Position numbers and translations under genes: made by a program
NCBI GenBank assembly: GCA_016712225.1
Contig: JADJRL010000003.1
Location: 1,501,501-1,565,500, forward strand
Direction of reading: 5' to 3'
DNA length: 64,000 bases
From: Candidatus Defluviibacterium haderslevense
Lineage (GTDB): Bacteria; Bacteroidota; Bacteroidia; Chitinophagales; Saprospiraceae
The notes under the pieces: generated by a model
Database searches by the model: none
What the model saw: the letters and a program-made list of their open reading frames with translations, nothing else
Told to the model about the DNA's origin: nothing
Part shown: piece after piece, positions 18,615-27,594 of the stretch
How the letters are laid out: each line of letters opens with the position of its first letter
Position numbering within the stretch: the stretch's first letter is position 1

Positions 18615-19838
18615 ATGAGACGAGTTGTAATTACAGGAATGGGCATTTACTCTTGTATAGGAAAAAACCAAAATGAAGTATCAAAATCACTATATACAGG
18701 AAAATCAGGTATTATATTAGATCAAGAAAGAAAATCCTTTGGATACAGATCAGGACTCATGGGAATGGTTGATCGCCCTGATTTAAAAGGACTTTTAGAT
18801 AGAAGAGCTAGAATAATGATGCCTGAGCAAGCTGAATTTGCTTATATTTCAACATTAGAAGCCTTAAAACAGGCTGGATTTGATGAGCAGTATTTAGAGC
18901 AGCATGAAGTTGGGATTATTTATGGTAATGATAGTTCAGCGAAGCCAGTCATGGAAGCAATTGACACTATTCGAGAGAAAAAAGATACTATGTTTGTAGG
19001 TTCTGGTTCAGTTTTTCAGACAATGAATTCTACAGTAACAATGAATTTGAGTACTATTTTTAAATTGACTGGAATCAATTTTACAGTAAGTGCAGCATGT
19101 GCTAGCGGTTCACATGCTATTGGTCTTGCATATCAAATGATAAAATATGGTCAGCAAGATAGAATAATATGTGGTGGTGCTCAAGAAGTGAATATTTATT
19201 CTATGGGAAATTTTGATGCTTTAGGGGCTTTTTCTATCAGAGAAAATTGTCCATCTGCAGCTTCAAGACCTTTTGATAAGGATAGAGATGGTTTAGTCCC
19301 AAGTGGAGGAGCAGCAACCATTATTTTAGAAAGTTTAGAATCTGCAAAAGAAAGGGGTGTAGAAATTTTAGGAGAAATCATCGGGTATGGATTTTCTTCA
19401 AATGGTGGGCATATTTCAAATCCGACCGTAAACGGCCCAGCAAAAGCATTAATGATGGCGATTAATGATGCTAAAATCAGGGTTCAGGAAATAGATTATA
19501 TCAATGCTCACGCAACTTCTACGCCTGTAGGTGATGCTAGTGAAGCTAAAGCGATACACAGTGTTTTTGGAGATTACAAAGTTCCAGTTAGTTCAACAAA
19601 ATCAATGACAGGACATGAATGTTGGATGGCAGGAGCAAGTGAAATAGTGTATTCTATGTTAATGTTGCAAGAAGGATTTATTGCGCCTAATATAAATTTT
19701 GAGACTCCAGATGAAGATTCTGCTAAACTAAATATCGTTGGGAAAACTGTAGATAAAAATATTGATGTATTTTTGTCTAATTCCTTTGGGTTTGGAGGAA
19801 CTAATTCGACATTGATAATAAAAAAAGTGATAAGATAA
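18615..19838 (+). CDS. Beta-ketoacyl-ACP synthase (FabF/B-like), catalytically complete
   Basis: This 407-residue condensing enzyme carries the full Cys-His-His triad: Cys162 (SAACASGSHA), His299 (INAHATSTPVGD) and His334 (KSMTGHECWMAGA). It extends the ACP-bound chain by decarboxylative condensation with malonyl-ACP. Length and motifs match FabB/FabF-like synthases of aryl polyene clusters (ApeO/ApeR type). The ACP gene begins four bases after its stop, so the two are translationally close. Confidence 0.9.
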   Translation: MRRVVITGMGIYSCIGKNQNEVSKSLYTGKSGIILDQERKSFGYRSGLMGMVDRPDLKGLLDRRARIMMPEQAEFAYISTLEALKQAGFDEQYLEQHEVGIIYGNDSSAKPVMEAIDTIREKKDTMFVGSGSVFQTMNSTVTMNLSTIFKLTGINFTVSAACASGSHAIGLAYQMIKYGQQDRIICGGAQEVNIYSMGNFDALGAFSIRENCPSAASRPFDKDRDGLVPSGGAATIILESLESAKERGVEILGEIIGYGFSSNGGHISNPTVNGPAKALMMAINDAKIRVQEIDYINAHATSTPVGDASEAKAIHSVFGDYKVPVSSTKSMTGHECWMAGASEIVYSMLMLQEGFIAPNINFETPDEDSAKLNIVGKTVDKNIDVFLSNSFGFGGTNSTLIIKKVIR

Positions 19839-19842
19839 CGTT

Positions 19843-20097
19843 ATGACATACGAAGAAATAATAGCCAAAAGTAATGAATTTTTGGTCGATGAATTTGAGG
19901 TTGATGGTAGTAAAATCACACCACAAGCTAATTTAAGAGAGACCTTAGAATTGGACAGTTTAGATTATATTGATCTTGTTGTTGTTATTGAAAGTAACTT
20001 TGGCGTAAAGGTAAAAGCAGAGGAGTTTGGAGAGATAATAACATTCAAAGATTTTTATGATTATATAAATAAAAAACTTAGCCTAAAAAATGTTTAA
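19843..20097 (+). CDS. Acyl carrier protein 1 of the pigment cluster
   Basis: The 84-residue protein has the phosphopantetheine site at Ser39 in LELDSLDYIDL, followed by the usual acidic recognition helix. It carries the growing polyene as a thioester. The stop codon overlaps the start of the acyltransferase gene by one base (TAATG), indicating coupled translation. It differs clearly from the second ACP at 43783-44037 (LGLDSIDALEL), so the two may serve starter and extender or different partners. Confidence 0.9.
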   Translation: MTYEEIIAKSNEFLVDEFEVDGSKITPQANLRETLELDSLDYIDLVVVIESNFGVKVKAEEFGEIITFKDFYDYINKKLSLKNV

Positions 20098-20972
20098 TGT
20101 CCCAATGGGAAGGTAAGTCTAAAGGAACACCAACAGGATACAGGATTTTTGTGTTTTTAATCAAAGTGTTTGGATTGAGAACTGCATATTTTGTATTATA
20201 TTTTGTGGCATTTTACTATTATTTTTTTTCTATAAATAGTTCTAAGAATATTTATTATTTTTATAGGTATAGGATGGGATTTAATTTTTTTAAATCCTTA
20301 AAAATGCTTTATAAAAATTATTATGTTTTTGGTCAAACCCTAATAGATAAAACTGCAGTGATAGCAAACTTAATAGGTAATTATAGTTTCCAATTTACTG
20401 GAGAAAACTATTTAAGAGAAATCGTTCAAAAAGGAAAAGGAGGTATCTTGTTAAGTGCACATATTGGTAATTGGGAGGCAGCTGGGCATCTACTCAAAAG
20501 ATTAGAAACACGAATTCATATCCTAATGTTTGATGGAGAAGATCCAAAAATAAAATCATATATTGAGTCCATGAAATCAGCTAGATCGTTCAATATCATA
20601 TTAGTAAAAGAGGATTTAAGTCATATTTATAAAATTTCAGAAGCATTAGCGTCAAATGAATTAGTATGTATACATGCTGATCGATTTTTAACAAAGAACA
20701 AAACGATTTCTGCAAAATTTTTAGGAAAAAAAACATTTTTTCCAGAAGGGCCATTTCAACTTGCACTCAAATTTGGGGTTCCTGTTGCCTTTGTTTATGC
20801 ATTTAAAGCTGATCTACTAAAGTATCATTTTTATTCAAGTAACATAAAATATTATTCTAAGAGGGATGGACATTCAATAGAAACCGTATTGAATGATTAT
20901 TTATATGACTTGGAGGAAAAGCTTAGAGTATACCCGGAACAATGGTTTAATTATTATAAATTTTGGAATTAA
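20097..20972 (+). CDS. LpxL/HtrB-like lipid acyltransferase
   Basis: This 291-residue protein has an N-terminal membrane anchor (about residues 15-45) and the acyltransferase motif HIGNWEAAGHLL (HX4E type, about residues 121-132). A second block near IHADRFLTKNK is typical of LpxL/LpxM-family enzymes, which move acyl groups from ACP onto lipid A. In aryl polyene clusters such enzymes are thought to move the aryl acyl chain to a membrane lipid; that role here is inferred. It overlaps the ACP gene by one base and abuts the dehydratase-like gene with no gap. Confidence 0.8.
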   Translation: MSQWEGKSKGTPTGYRIFVFLIKVFGLRTAYFVLYFVAFYYYFFSINSSKNIYYFYRYRMGFNFFKSLKMLYKNYYVFGQTLIDKTAVIANLIGNYSFQFTGENYLREIVQKGKGGILLSAHIGNWEAAGHLLKRLETRIHILMFDGEDPKIKSYIESMKSARSFNIILVKEDLSHIYKISEALASNELVCIHADRFLTKNKTISAKFLGKKTFFPEGPFQLALKFGVPVAFVYAFKADLLKYHFYSSNIKYYSKRDGHSIETVLNDYLYDLEEKLRVYPEQWFNYYKFWN

Positions 20973-21401
20973 ATGGGCTTACTTATGATTGATCAAGAAA
21001 GAATTATTGATTTAATTCCTCAAAGATATCCAATTGTATTGGTAGATATGTTGGAACAAGCTGATGAAAAAATAACAAGAAGTCGATATAAAATAGACAA
21101 GCAAAGTATTTTATGTAAAAATGAAGTATTTTCTGAAAGTGGTTTACTTGAAAATGTAGCCCAAACTGCTGCCGCCGGCATAGGTTATCAATGTAAAATT
21201 AAAAAAATCAGTATACCTATTGGTTTTATAGCATCCATTAAAGATATTAAAATAGTATCTTTGCCTAAGGTTGAAGATGAGATTTTAACCGAGGTTAAAG
21301 TTATCAATCAAATTATGAATATTAGTGTTATTCATGGTTTTGTAACGTTAAATGGATTAGAAATTTTAAGTTGTGAAATGCAAATAATAATTCAAAATTA
21401 A
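20973..21401 (+). CDS. FabA/FabZ-type hotdog dehydratase subunit, Glu-only active site
   Basis: The 142-residue protein begins like FabZ (LIPQRYPIVLVDML) and keeps the helix SESGLLENVAQTAAAGIGY, where Glu60 aligns with the catalytic Glu of FabZ. The GHFP loop that supplies the catalytic His in FabZ is missing. The cluster's other hotdog protein (39053-39424) has the His but not the Glu. Aryl polyene pathways use a two-protein dehydratase (ApeI and ApeP), so I infer that this is one half of a heteromeric dehydratase. It abuts the acyltransferase gene directly. Confidence 0.8.
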   Translation: MGLLMIDQERIIDLIPQRYPIVLVDMLEQADEKITRSRYKIDKQSILCKNEVFSESGLLENVAQTAAAGIGYQCKIKKISIPIGFIASIKDIKIVSLPKVEDEILTEVKVINQIMNISVIHGFVTLNGLEILSCEMQIIIQN

Positions 21402-21406
21402 ATAAT

Positions 21407-22051
21407 ATGAAAAAAATGCGAATGTTTGTTTTTTCGATTTGTTGTATTGCTATAATAAATATGGACCTAGCAGCCCAGAACACAAAGGATCTTTTTTCAA
21501 ATTCTGAATTACCTATAACCTGGTTAGGTTTAGATTTTTCTGAAGTGAGATATATTGGTGATCCAGGAACCGTTGATGCAATAGAAATGAAAAAATTGTT
21601 TGTAAAAATAAATGATTTAATCATTCAGGAACCAAACAAATTTAAAATTGGAGCTGCTTTTCAAAAATCCAATATTTCAAATGATATTTCTGTTACCCAA
21701 AAGGTAAATGAAAATATGAATGCTGGAAATATATTATCCTATAATGATAAGGATGAAAAAAGAATTAACGAACAAATCATAAAAAAAATAATCAATTCTG
21801 ATTCATACAGTTCAGCGGGAAAAGGTGTAGGATTGTTATTTATAGTGGAGTCATTGAATAAAAATAAAGAGTCAGCCAGTGTTTGGATTGCATTTATCAA
21901 TTTAGATAAGCACACACTTATATTTTCTGAACGAGTTGAAGGGAAGGCTTCTGGATTTGGTTTTCGAAATCATTGGGCTGGAAGTATCAACAGCATTCTT
22001 AAAGATATAAAATCCAGTTTATATAATAAATGGCGTAATAAATCAAATTGA
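21407..22051 (+). CDS. Secreted protein of unknown function in the pigment operon
   Basis: This 214-residue protein has a signal peptide (about 1-23, ending NMDLAAQ). The mature part begins with PITWLGLDFSEVRYIGDPG and has mixed alpha/beta composition. Residues about 135-185 (GKGVGLLFIVESLNKNKESASVWIAF) look like a folded core strand pair. I do not recognise a named family. It lies five bases after the dehydratase-like gene and overlaps the thioesterase by four bases (TTGA), so it is firmly within the operon. A periplasmic role in handling or exporting the product is possible but is only inferred from context. Confidence 0.65.
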   Translation: MKKMRMFVFSICCIAIINMDLAAQNTKDLFSNSELPITWLGLDFSEVRYIGDPGTVDAIEMKKLFVKINDLIIQEPNKFKIGAAFQKSNISNDISVTQKVNENMNAGNILSYNDKDEKRINEQIIKKIINSDSYSSAGKGVGLLFIVESLNKNKESASVWIAFINLDKHTLIFSERVEGKASGFGFRNHWAGSINSILKDIKSSLYNKWRNKSN

Positions 22052-22482
22052 ATCAACAAAGCAATATATTAAAGGAAGTAATACATTTAAAGGTAAGGTT
22101 CTATGAAGTGGACCCACTAGGAATAATGTGGCATGGACATTATTTAAAATATTTTGAAGATGGAAGAGAAGCCTTCGGTGAAAAATATGGAATTTCATAT
22201 TTAGATATTTACAATAATGGATATGTTACGCCATTAATAAGTATTAATTGCAAATACCTTAAACCTTTAAATTACCAAGACAAAATTTTGGTTGAAACGA
22301 GTTTCATTAATGTTGAGGCAGCAAAATTATATTTTAAATATCGAATTTTGTCGGAAAATTATGATACCGTATTTACTGAAGGAGAGTCTATTCAGGTTTT
22401 TTTAAACAAAGAATCAAGAGCGTTGCAATTAACGCATCCAGATTTTTTTATGGATTGGAAGAAAAAAAATGGAATATATTAA
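22048..22482 (+). CDS. 4-hydroxybenzoyl-CoA thioesterase-type hotdog thioesterase
   Basis: The 144-residue protein carries the YbgC/4HBT motif near its N-terminus (FYEVDPLGIMWHGHYLKYFEDGREAF) with catalytic Asp22. It likely hydrolyses stalled or finished acyl-thioesters in the pigment pathway, comparable to ApeK. The start is TTG at 22048, inside the TTGA overlap with the preceding stop, which is a normal coupled arrangement. The next gene begins immediately after its stop. Confidence 0.85.
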   Translation: MNQQSNILKEVIHLKVRFYEVDPLGIMWHGHYLKYFEDGREAFGEKYGISYLDIYNNGYVTPLISINCKYLKPLNYQDKILVETSFINVEAAKLYFKYRILSENYDTVFTEGESIQVFLNKESRALQLTHPDFFMDWKKKNGIY

Positions 22483-23634
22483 ATGAAGTGCAAAGTTTAT
22501 GTAGAAGCACATAACATAATATCTCCGTTAGGTCAGACTAGCGAAGTCAATTTTACTAATCTGGAGAATGGGAAATCAAGTATAAATGAACACAATAATA
22601 TTTTATACGATGATGAAAAATTCTGGGCTTCAATTTTCAAAGAAACAACCCAGTTCAAAATTGAAGAGAAAGATCAACAGATTGGTCATTTTTCAAAATT
22701 TGAACAATTACTCATTTGTTCTATTCAAACAGCATTAAAATCGTCAAACATCAATCCAACTGACCAGGATGTAATCATCATAATTTCTACAACCAAGGGG
22801 AATATAGAACTGTTGGAACTGAGGAAAGATCCAACTTTTGATGTGAATCTACTAAGACTTTCTTATTCAGCTAATAAAATTGCTCAATATTTTAAGAATC
22901 CTAATAAACCAATTCTTGTTTCAAATGCATGTATTTCGGGAGTTAATGCTATTATTTTAGGAAAAAGACTTATTGAACAAGGTAAATATAATCATGCAAT
23001 TGTTGTTGGCGGAGATACCTTTTCAAAATTTGTGTATTCCGGTTTTAAATCTTTTCAAGCTTTAAGTAAGAGGAAGTGCGCACCCTTTAGCAAGGATAGA
23101 GATGGAATCAATTTAGGTGAAGCTTTCGGAACTATTTGTTTAACAAATCAAATAAGTGAAAAAACGAAGGTGATGGTTATGGGAGGAGCAACAGGGAATG
23201 ATGCTAATCATATTTCAGGCCCTTCAAGAACTGGATTTGAATTAAGTCAAGTGATTAACAAGACCCTTCTTGAGTCAAAATTAAAACCACAACAAATTGA
23301 TTTTATTTCAGCACATGGAACAGCAACTATTTATAATGATGAAATGGAGGCGAAAGCAATTAAATTATCAAATTTGCAACACAGTAAAGTAAATAGTTTG
23401 AAGGGATATTTTGGTCATACCTTGGGAGCGGCAGGGATTATAGAAAGTATCATATGTGTACAATCGTTATTAAATAAAATAATTTTATCTACAAATGGAT
23501 ATGAAGATCAAATATGTAGTTTTGAAATAAATATAAGTAATAACAACGTTAAGCAACCAATACATCATTGTTTAAAAATTGCTTCTGGTTTTGGGGGATG
23601 TAATTCAGCTCTTATTTACTCTGGCTTCAACTAA
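22483..23634 (+). CDS. Beta-ketoacyl-ACP synthase, second complete enzyme of the rightward operon
   Basis: This 383-residue condensing enzyme carries the triad Cys150 (VSNACISGVNA), His278 (ISAHGTATIYND) and His312 (KGYFGHTLGAAG). The region before the Cys is shorter than in the 18615 enzyme, and the sequence is well diverged from it, so it probably handles a different step, such as starter loading or first condensation. It is the last gene of the rightward operon; 20 bases later the convergent DUF5686 gene ends. Confidence 0.85.
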   Translation: MKCKVYVEAHNIISPLGQTSEVNFTNLENGKSSINEHNNILYDDEKFWASIFKETTQFKIEEKDQQIGHFSKFEQLLICSIQTALKSSNINPTDQDVIIIISTTKGNIELLELRKDPTFDVNLLRLSYSANKIAQYFKNPNKPILVSNACISGVNAIILGKRLIEQGKYNHAIVVGGDTFSKFVYSGFKSFQALSKRKCAPFSKDRDGINLGEAFGTICLTNQISEKTKVMVMGGATGNDANHISGPSRTGFELSQVINKTLLESKLKPQQIDFISAHGTATIYNDEMEAKAIKLSNLQHSKVNSLKGYFGHTLGAAGIIESIICVQSLLNKIILSTNGYEDQICSFEINISNNNVKQPIHHCLKIASGFGGCNSALIYSGFN

Positions 23635-23654
23635 ATAATTCAAAGCTTCAAAAG

Positions 23655-26180
23655 CTAGAACTGAAAATTTATTTTAGCCCTTAATCCTATTGATGCAATA
23701 TTTTTATGATCTAGATAAGTAAAACGTTTGACAAGATCAATTCTTAAGACACGGAAAATATTTCCAATCCCAATACTTCCTTCAATATACGGAGATTTAT
23801 TTAAAGAATAAGTAATAGGTACATCACTATTGTTTGTAGGAAATTTAAATAGGTTAGAATTTGAGCTAGGATTATTTGTTGAGGATAATGAACCGAATAA
23901 AATTTTAAAATTAATAAATTCCCGAAGCTTTAATTTTCTAACATATGGTATTTTATTTAATGAGAAACCCTCAAGTTGATGGTCGATTAATATTTGAAGA
24001 TATTGATCATTTACAAATTCTAAATAGTTCATTAAATTAAAACCAGAAATATCATTAAAGTAAGTTTGATTTGCAGGAGGAATATAGAGATATGGAAAAT
24101 TTATTCTGCCAAAAGATTTTCCAAATTCTGAATTAAAGTCTAATTTTCCAAATTTAAATAGATTAAATCTTTTAATAACATTTAAATTTAACTTCACATA
24201 ATTAGATTGCAAATTAATATTATTAATTAAATTATAAGTACATTGAATTGTGAATACCGGTGCATAGGATTTAAGTCTGTACCTGGTGTTAGGGCCTTGA
24301 TAGAATTTTTCATTGGGGCTGAATTTTAATTCTATTAATGCGTCAGTTGAATTAATATTTGGAAAGTCTTCAATAATATTATTATAATTTTTAGTATTAA
24401 AATGTAAAGAAGACAGGGGAATAATAATAGAATTTGTAAGCCCTACTTTATATGAAAAATGGTTTTTAAATTCTTGATTATATTCAAATTTAATTAATTT
24501 ATTGTATATCCAAAAATCATTCTTTGTTCTTTCGAATGATAACAGAACATTAGACTTTGATGGAGTCAGAACAGATTGACCAAATATAAACAAGTCATTT
24601 ATATATATTAAGGAAAGTGACTTCTTAGGAAATAGGAGAACATTTTTATGATTTAAGGATAAAGTAGAATTGAGATTATATTTTAATTTATTATCTTTTA
24701 AGCCATAAGCCAATGATCCTTCAATTCTCAATAACTTATAGAATTTATATGTTGTTCTAAATCCCAAATTAAATTTTATTTTTTCGATGGGATTGAAACT
24801 AATTGATGAAAAGATAGAACCTATTTCAATGTAATTTAGTGGATAGAAACCAGTAATTGATAATTGAATAATTTTCATTAAATTACGATAGGAAGTTGAA
24901 TTTTTTATTGAGTCAAAAGTTGTAAATATTTTGGAATTTTCAGACGATAATTTCGATATGTTTATACTGTCCTGTACATCTAAAATTGATTTACTTATAT
25001 TCTGACTTGAATCTATATTTGTCGAGGGTGATCTATTTATATATTGATAGCGTTGAGTAAGTTTTTTGGCAGTTATTGGAAGGTCAATCATTGTTGTTTT
25101 AAATTTCAAATTCATAATTTCTGAATTCATTATATATTTTTGATTATATAATTTTACAAAAGTCTGTTCTAAATCAAAATGTGTTATCCAATTTAAGTTT
25201 ATATTTTTATTGAAAGTTAAATAATTTTTAATTAAAGCATAAGTACTATCAAGAGCAATATATAAATATCCTTGGAATAAAAAATCTGAACTAAGAACAG
25301 GCACAAAACCTATTTTAACCGATTTAATATTATTAATATATAAAGTATCCATGATGTAATATTTGTATAATAATGTTCCAATTGAAGACAAGGGACTTGT
25401 ATATTCATGATCAAATAAGTGGATATTGACTTTATATAAATTTATTTGTTGATATAACTGATTCATATAGATCGTTAAATCAAATGATTTATTTAGATTG
25501 TCTATAGTAGCTAATCTTATTGAGTCAGTAATCTCTAAAATGGAGTCATTAAATGTGTTAATTGATTTTGTTTTGAAAGTTTCTTTTATGTAAATAGGTA
25601 GACTAAGTTCATTTTTTGAGGAATCTGTATAACTTATAAGTTGTTTGAAAGGCCTTATTTCTTTTCTTTTTAAAATTTTTTCAGATAATGGTACTATATT
25701 GAAATTAATTTTTTCATAAGTTTTGAATCCATACAAATTATTGATTGAAAATTCATTTATTGATTTGTTTTCAATTGTTTTGTTAATAATTTCTAGTGCT
25801 GGGTTTTGTTTTCTTTTATATTTTGTTTTTTTACTTGTTACTGTTACTTCGTTCAAATAATTCAGATCTTGAACTAAGAGAATTGTAAAGTTGGAGTCTT
25901 TAGTAACTTTAAATTCAAATGATTTATATCCGAGATATATTGTTTTAATTTTGTCATTAAGTGAAATATTATGTAAATAAAAATTGCCATTAAAGTCAGA
26001 AGTTGTAATCTGATTTGAATGATCAATATAAATACTTACAAACGGAAGAGGTTCTTTGGTTTTACCATCCAAAATTTGACCAATAATTGAAATTGATTGT
26101 GAAAAAAGTGATGAACAAGACTGTAACATAAAAAAGCATATGCTCAGTAGTATCTGATTCAAGTTATTGAAGTTGGGCAT
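23655..26180 (-). CDS. DUF5686 outer-membrane protein with carboxypeptidase-like regulatory domain
   Basis: I chose the ATG at 26180 (841 residues); a TTG lies four codons upstream. The protein has a signal peptide (ending SLFSQ), then a carboxypeptidase-regulatory-like domain (ISIIGQILDGKTKEPLPFVSIYI, about 25-110) as in TonB-dependent receptors. The long DUF5686 part follows, ending in a barrel-like C-terminus whose last residue is Phe (LRAKINFQF). It is therefore probably an outer-membrane barrel. It is transcribed against both neighbouring pigment genes, so whether it serves pigment placement or is a bystander is open. Confidence 0.8.
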   Translation of the reverse strand: MPNFNNLNQILLSICFFMLQSCSSLFSQSISIIGQILDGKTKEPLPFVSIYIDHSNQITTSDFNGNFYLHNISLNDKIKTIYLGYKSFEFKVTKDSNFTILLVQDLNYLNEVTVTSKKTKYKRKQNPALEIINKTIENKSINEFSINNLYGFKTYEKINFNIVPLSEKILKRKEIRPFKQLISYTDSSKNELSLPIYIKETFKTKSINTFNDSILEITDSIRLATIDNLNKSFDLTIYMNQLYQQINLYKVNIHLFDHEYTSPLSSIGTLLYKYYIMDTLYINNIKSVKIGFVPVLSSDFLFQGYLYIALDSTYALIKNYLTFNKNINLNWITHFDLEQTFVKLYNQKYIMNSEIMNLKFKTTMIDLPITAKKLTQRYQYINRSPSTNIDSSQNISKSILDVQDSINISKLSSENSKIFTTFDSIKNSTSYRNLMKIIQLSITGFYPLNYIEIGSIFSSISFNPIEKIKFNLGFRTTYKFYKLLRIEGSLAYGLKDNKLKYNLNSTLSLNHKNVLLFPKKSLSLIYINDLFIFGQSVLTPSKSNVLLSFERTKNDFWIYNKLIKFEYNQEFKNHFSYKVGLTNSIIIPLSSLHFNTKNYNNIIEDFPNINSTDALIELKFSPNEKFYQGPNTRYRLKSYAPVFTIQCTYNLINNINLQSNYVKLNLNVIKRFNLFKFGKLDFNSEFGKSFGRINFPYLYIPPANQTYFNDISGFNLMNYLEFVNDQYLQILIDHQLEGFSLNKIPYVRKLKLREFINFKILFGSLSSTNNPSSNSNLFKFPTNNSDVPITYSLNKSPYIEGSIGIGNIFRVLRIDLVKRFTYLDHKNIASIGLRAKINFQF

Positions 26181-26216
26181 GAATTTAATCAAATATGCTT
26201 ATAGTATTAGATCAAT

Positions 26217-26328
26217 CAAAACTAGTATTAATTTAAGATAAAATTAATATCTTTTGAAACAAATCTAACTGATTCATTAAAATTGTTGTTTTAAATTCAA
26301 TTCTAGTTATCTCTAAATATTATATTTG
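26217..26328. promoter_or_regulatory. Divergent promoter region with two TAnnTTTG-like -7 elements
   Basis: TATATTTG at 26321-26328 matches the Bacteroidota -7 consensus TAnnTTTG on the plus strand, 31 bases before the ATG of the flavoprotein. On the minus strand, the complement of 26217-26224 reads TAGTTTTG, upstream of the DUF5686 gene. I see no well-spaced -33 TTTG partner for either, so this is suggestive only. Confidence 0.35.
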
Positions 26329-26358
26329 TGCAATGTTAAAATTGAATTATTTGATAAG

Positions 26359-27588
26359 ATGGAAAAGGTAGATGTTTTGGTTATTGGAGGAGGTCCGTCT
26401 GGATCTGTTGCAGCAGCAATAGTTAATAAAGCTGGATATAAAGTTAAATTAGTGGAAAAATTAAAATTTCCAAGATTTGTTATTGGAGAGAGTCTACTTC
26501 CAAGATGTATGGAGGCACTTGAAGCAGCAGGTTTTTTGGAGAGTTTAAAGAAATTTGGTTTTCAGGAAAAGTTTGGAGCTAAGTTTGTTGAACACGGGAC
26601 TGTTTGTGATTTTAATTTTTCAGATCAATTTTCAAAAGGATGGAATTGGACATGGCAAGTTCCACGGGCTGATTTTGATCAGATATTGACAGATGATTTA
26701 ATGAAAAGTGGTGTGGAGGTACAGTTTGAAACTACTGTAAAAGATATTTTATTTGATGGTACTAATTCAATTACTACAGTTGAACAAGAAAATGGAAGTT
26801 CAAGTAAAATTCACGCTCGATTTATAATTGATGCCAGTGGTTATGGTCGGGTAATCCCCAAATTATTTAATTTAGATCGGCCATCAGATTTACCAGCTAG
26901 GAAGACCTTGTTTACGCATATAAGAGATACAAGAAGAATGGATTATGATGAACCAAACAGGATTACGATAGTATCCCATAAGGAGGGTGTTTGGATCTGG
27001 GTGATACCTTTTTCAAATGGAAATACCTCTGTTGGTTTTGTGGGGCTACCAAGTTTTTTTCAACAATTTGAAGGCAGTCCAGAGCAAATGTTCAGAACTT
27101 TAATACAAAGTGAGCCACATATAAAGGATCGATTTGATCAAAGTGAGTTTATTTTTGAACCGAGAACTATTGAGGGATGGTCTGTAACCACAGATCAATT
27201 TTATGGAGATGGCTTTGTTTTAACTGGTAATGTCACTGAATTTTTGGATCCAATTTTTTCTTCAGGAGTAACCCTTGCAACGGTTTCTGGTCATAAAGCT
27301 GCATTATTAGTATGTAGGCAATTAAATGGAGAACATATAAATTGGGAAACAGAATTTCAACAACCAACAATGGAAGGTGTTAATACTTTTAGATCATACG
27401 TCACCGCTTGGTATGATGGTACCCTTCCAAGAATATTTTTTGCGCCCAATCAAAATCCAACTATAAAAAATTATATCTGCTCGGTCTTGGCGGGGTATGT
27501 TTGGGATTTAGATAATCCATATGTTAAAAAGCATGAGTCAGCTTTAAAAGCTCTTGCAAAGGTTATACAAATAGAGGCAAGTGTATAA
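26359..27588 (+). CDS. Halogenase-like FAD-dependent oxidoreductase
   Basis: I chose the ATG at 26359, because a TTG-started version would run through the TATATTTG promoter-like element. The 409-residue protein has the FAD-binding motif GGGPSG (10-15), the GESLLPR block typical of halogenase and geranylgeranyl-reductase-type flavoproteins, and a VWIWVIP motif (about 211-217) matching the WxWxIP signature of flavin-dependent halogenases. A late FAD-contact block reads LTGNVTEFLDPIFSSGV. Some flexirubins are chlorinated, so ring halogenation is plausible; ring hydroxylation is the alternative. It stands alone and converges with the CrtI-like gene seven bases away. Confidence 0.75.
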   Translation: MEKVDVLVIGGGPSGSVAAAIVNKAGYKVKLVEKLKFPRFVIGESLLPRCMEALEAAGFLESLKKFGFQEKFGAKFVEHGTVCDFNFSDQFSKGWNWTWQVPRADFDQILTDDLMKSGVEVQFETTVKDILFDGTNSITTVEQENGSSSKIHARFIIDASGYGRVIPKLFNLDRPSDLPARKTLFTHIRDTRRMDYDEPNRITIVSHKEGVWIWVIPFSNGNTSVGFVGLPSFFQQFEGSPEQMFRTLIQSEPHIKDRFDQSEFIFEPRTIEGWSVTTDQFYGDGFVLTGNVTEFLDPIFSSGVTLATVSGHKAALLVCRQLNGEHINWETEFQQPTMEGVNTFRSYVTAWYDGTLPRIFFAPNQNPTIKNYICSVLAGYVWDLDNPYVKKHESALKALAKVIQIEASV

Positions 27589-27594
27589 ATTTTC

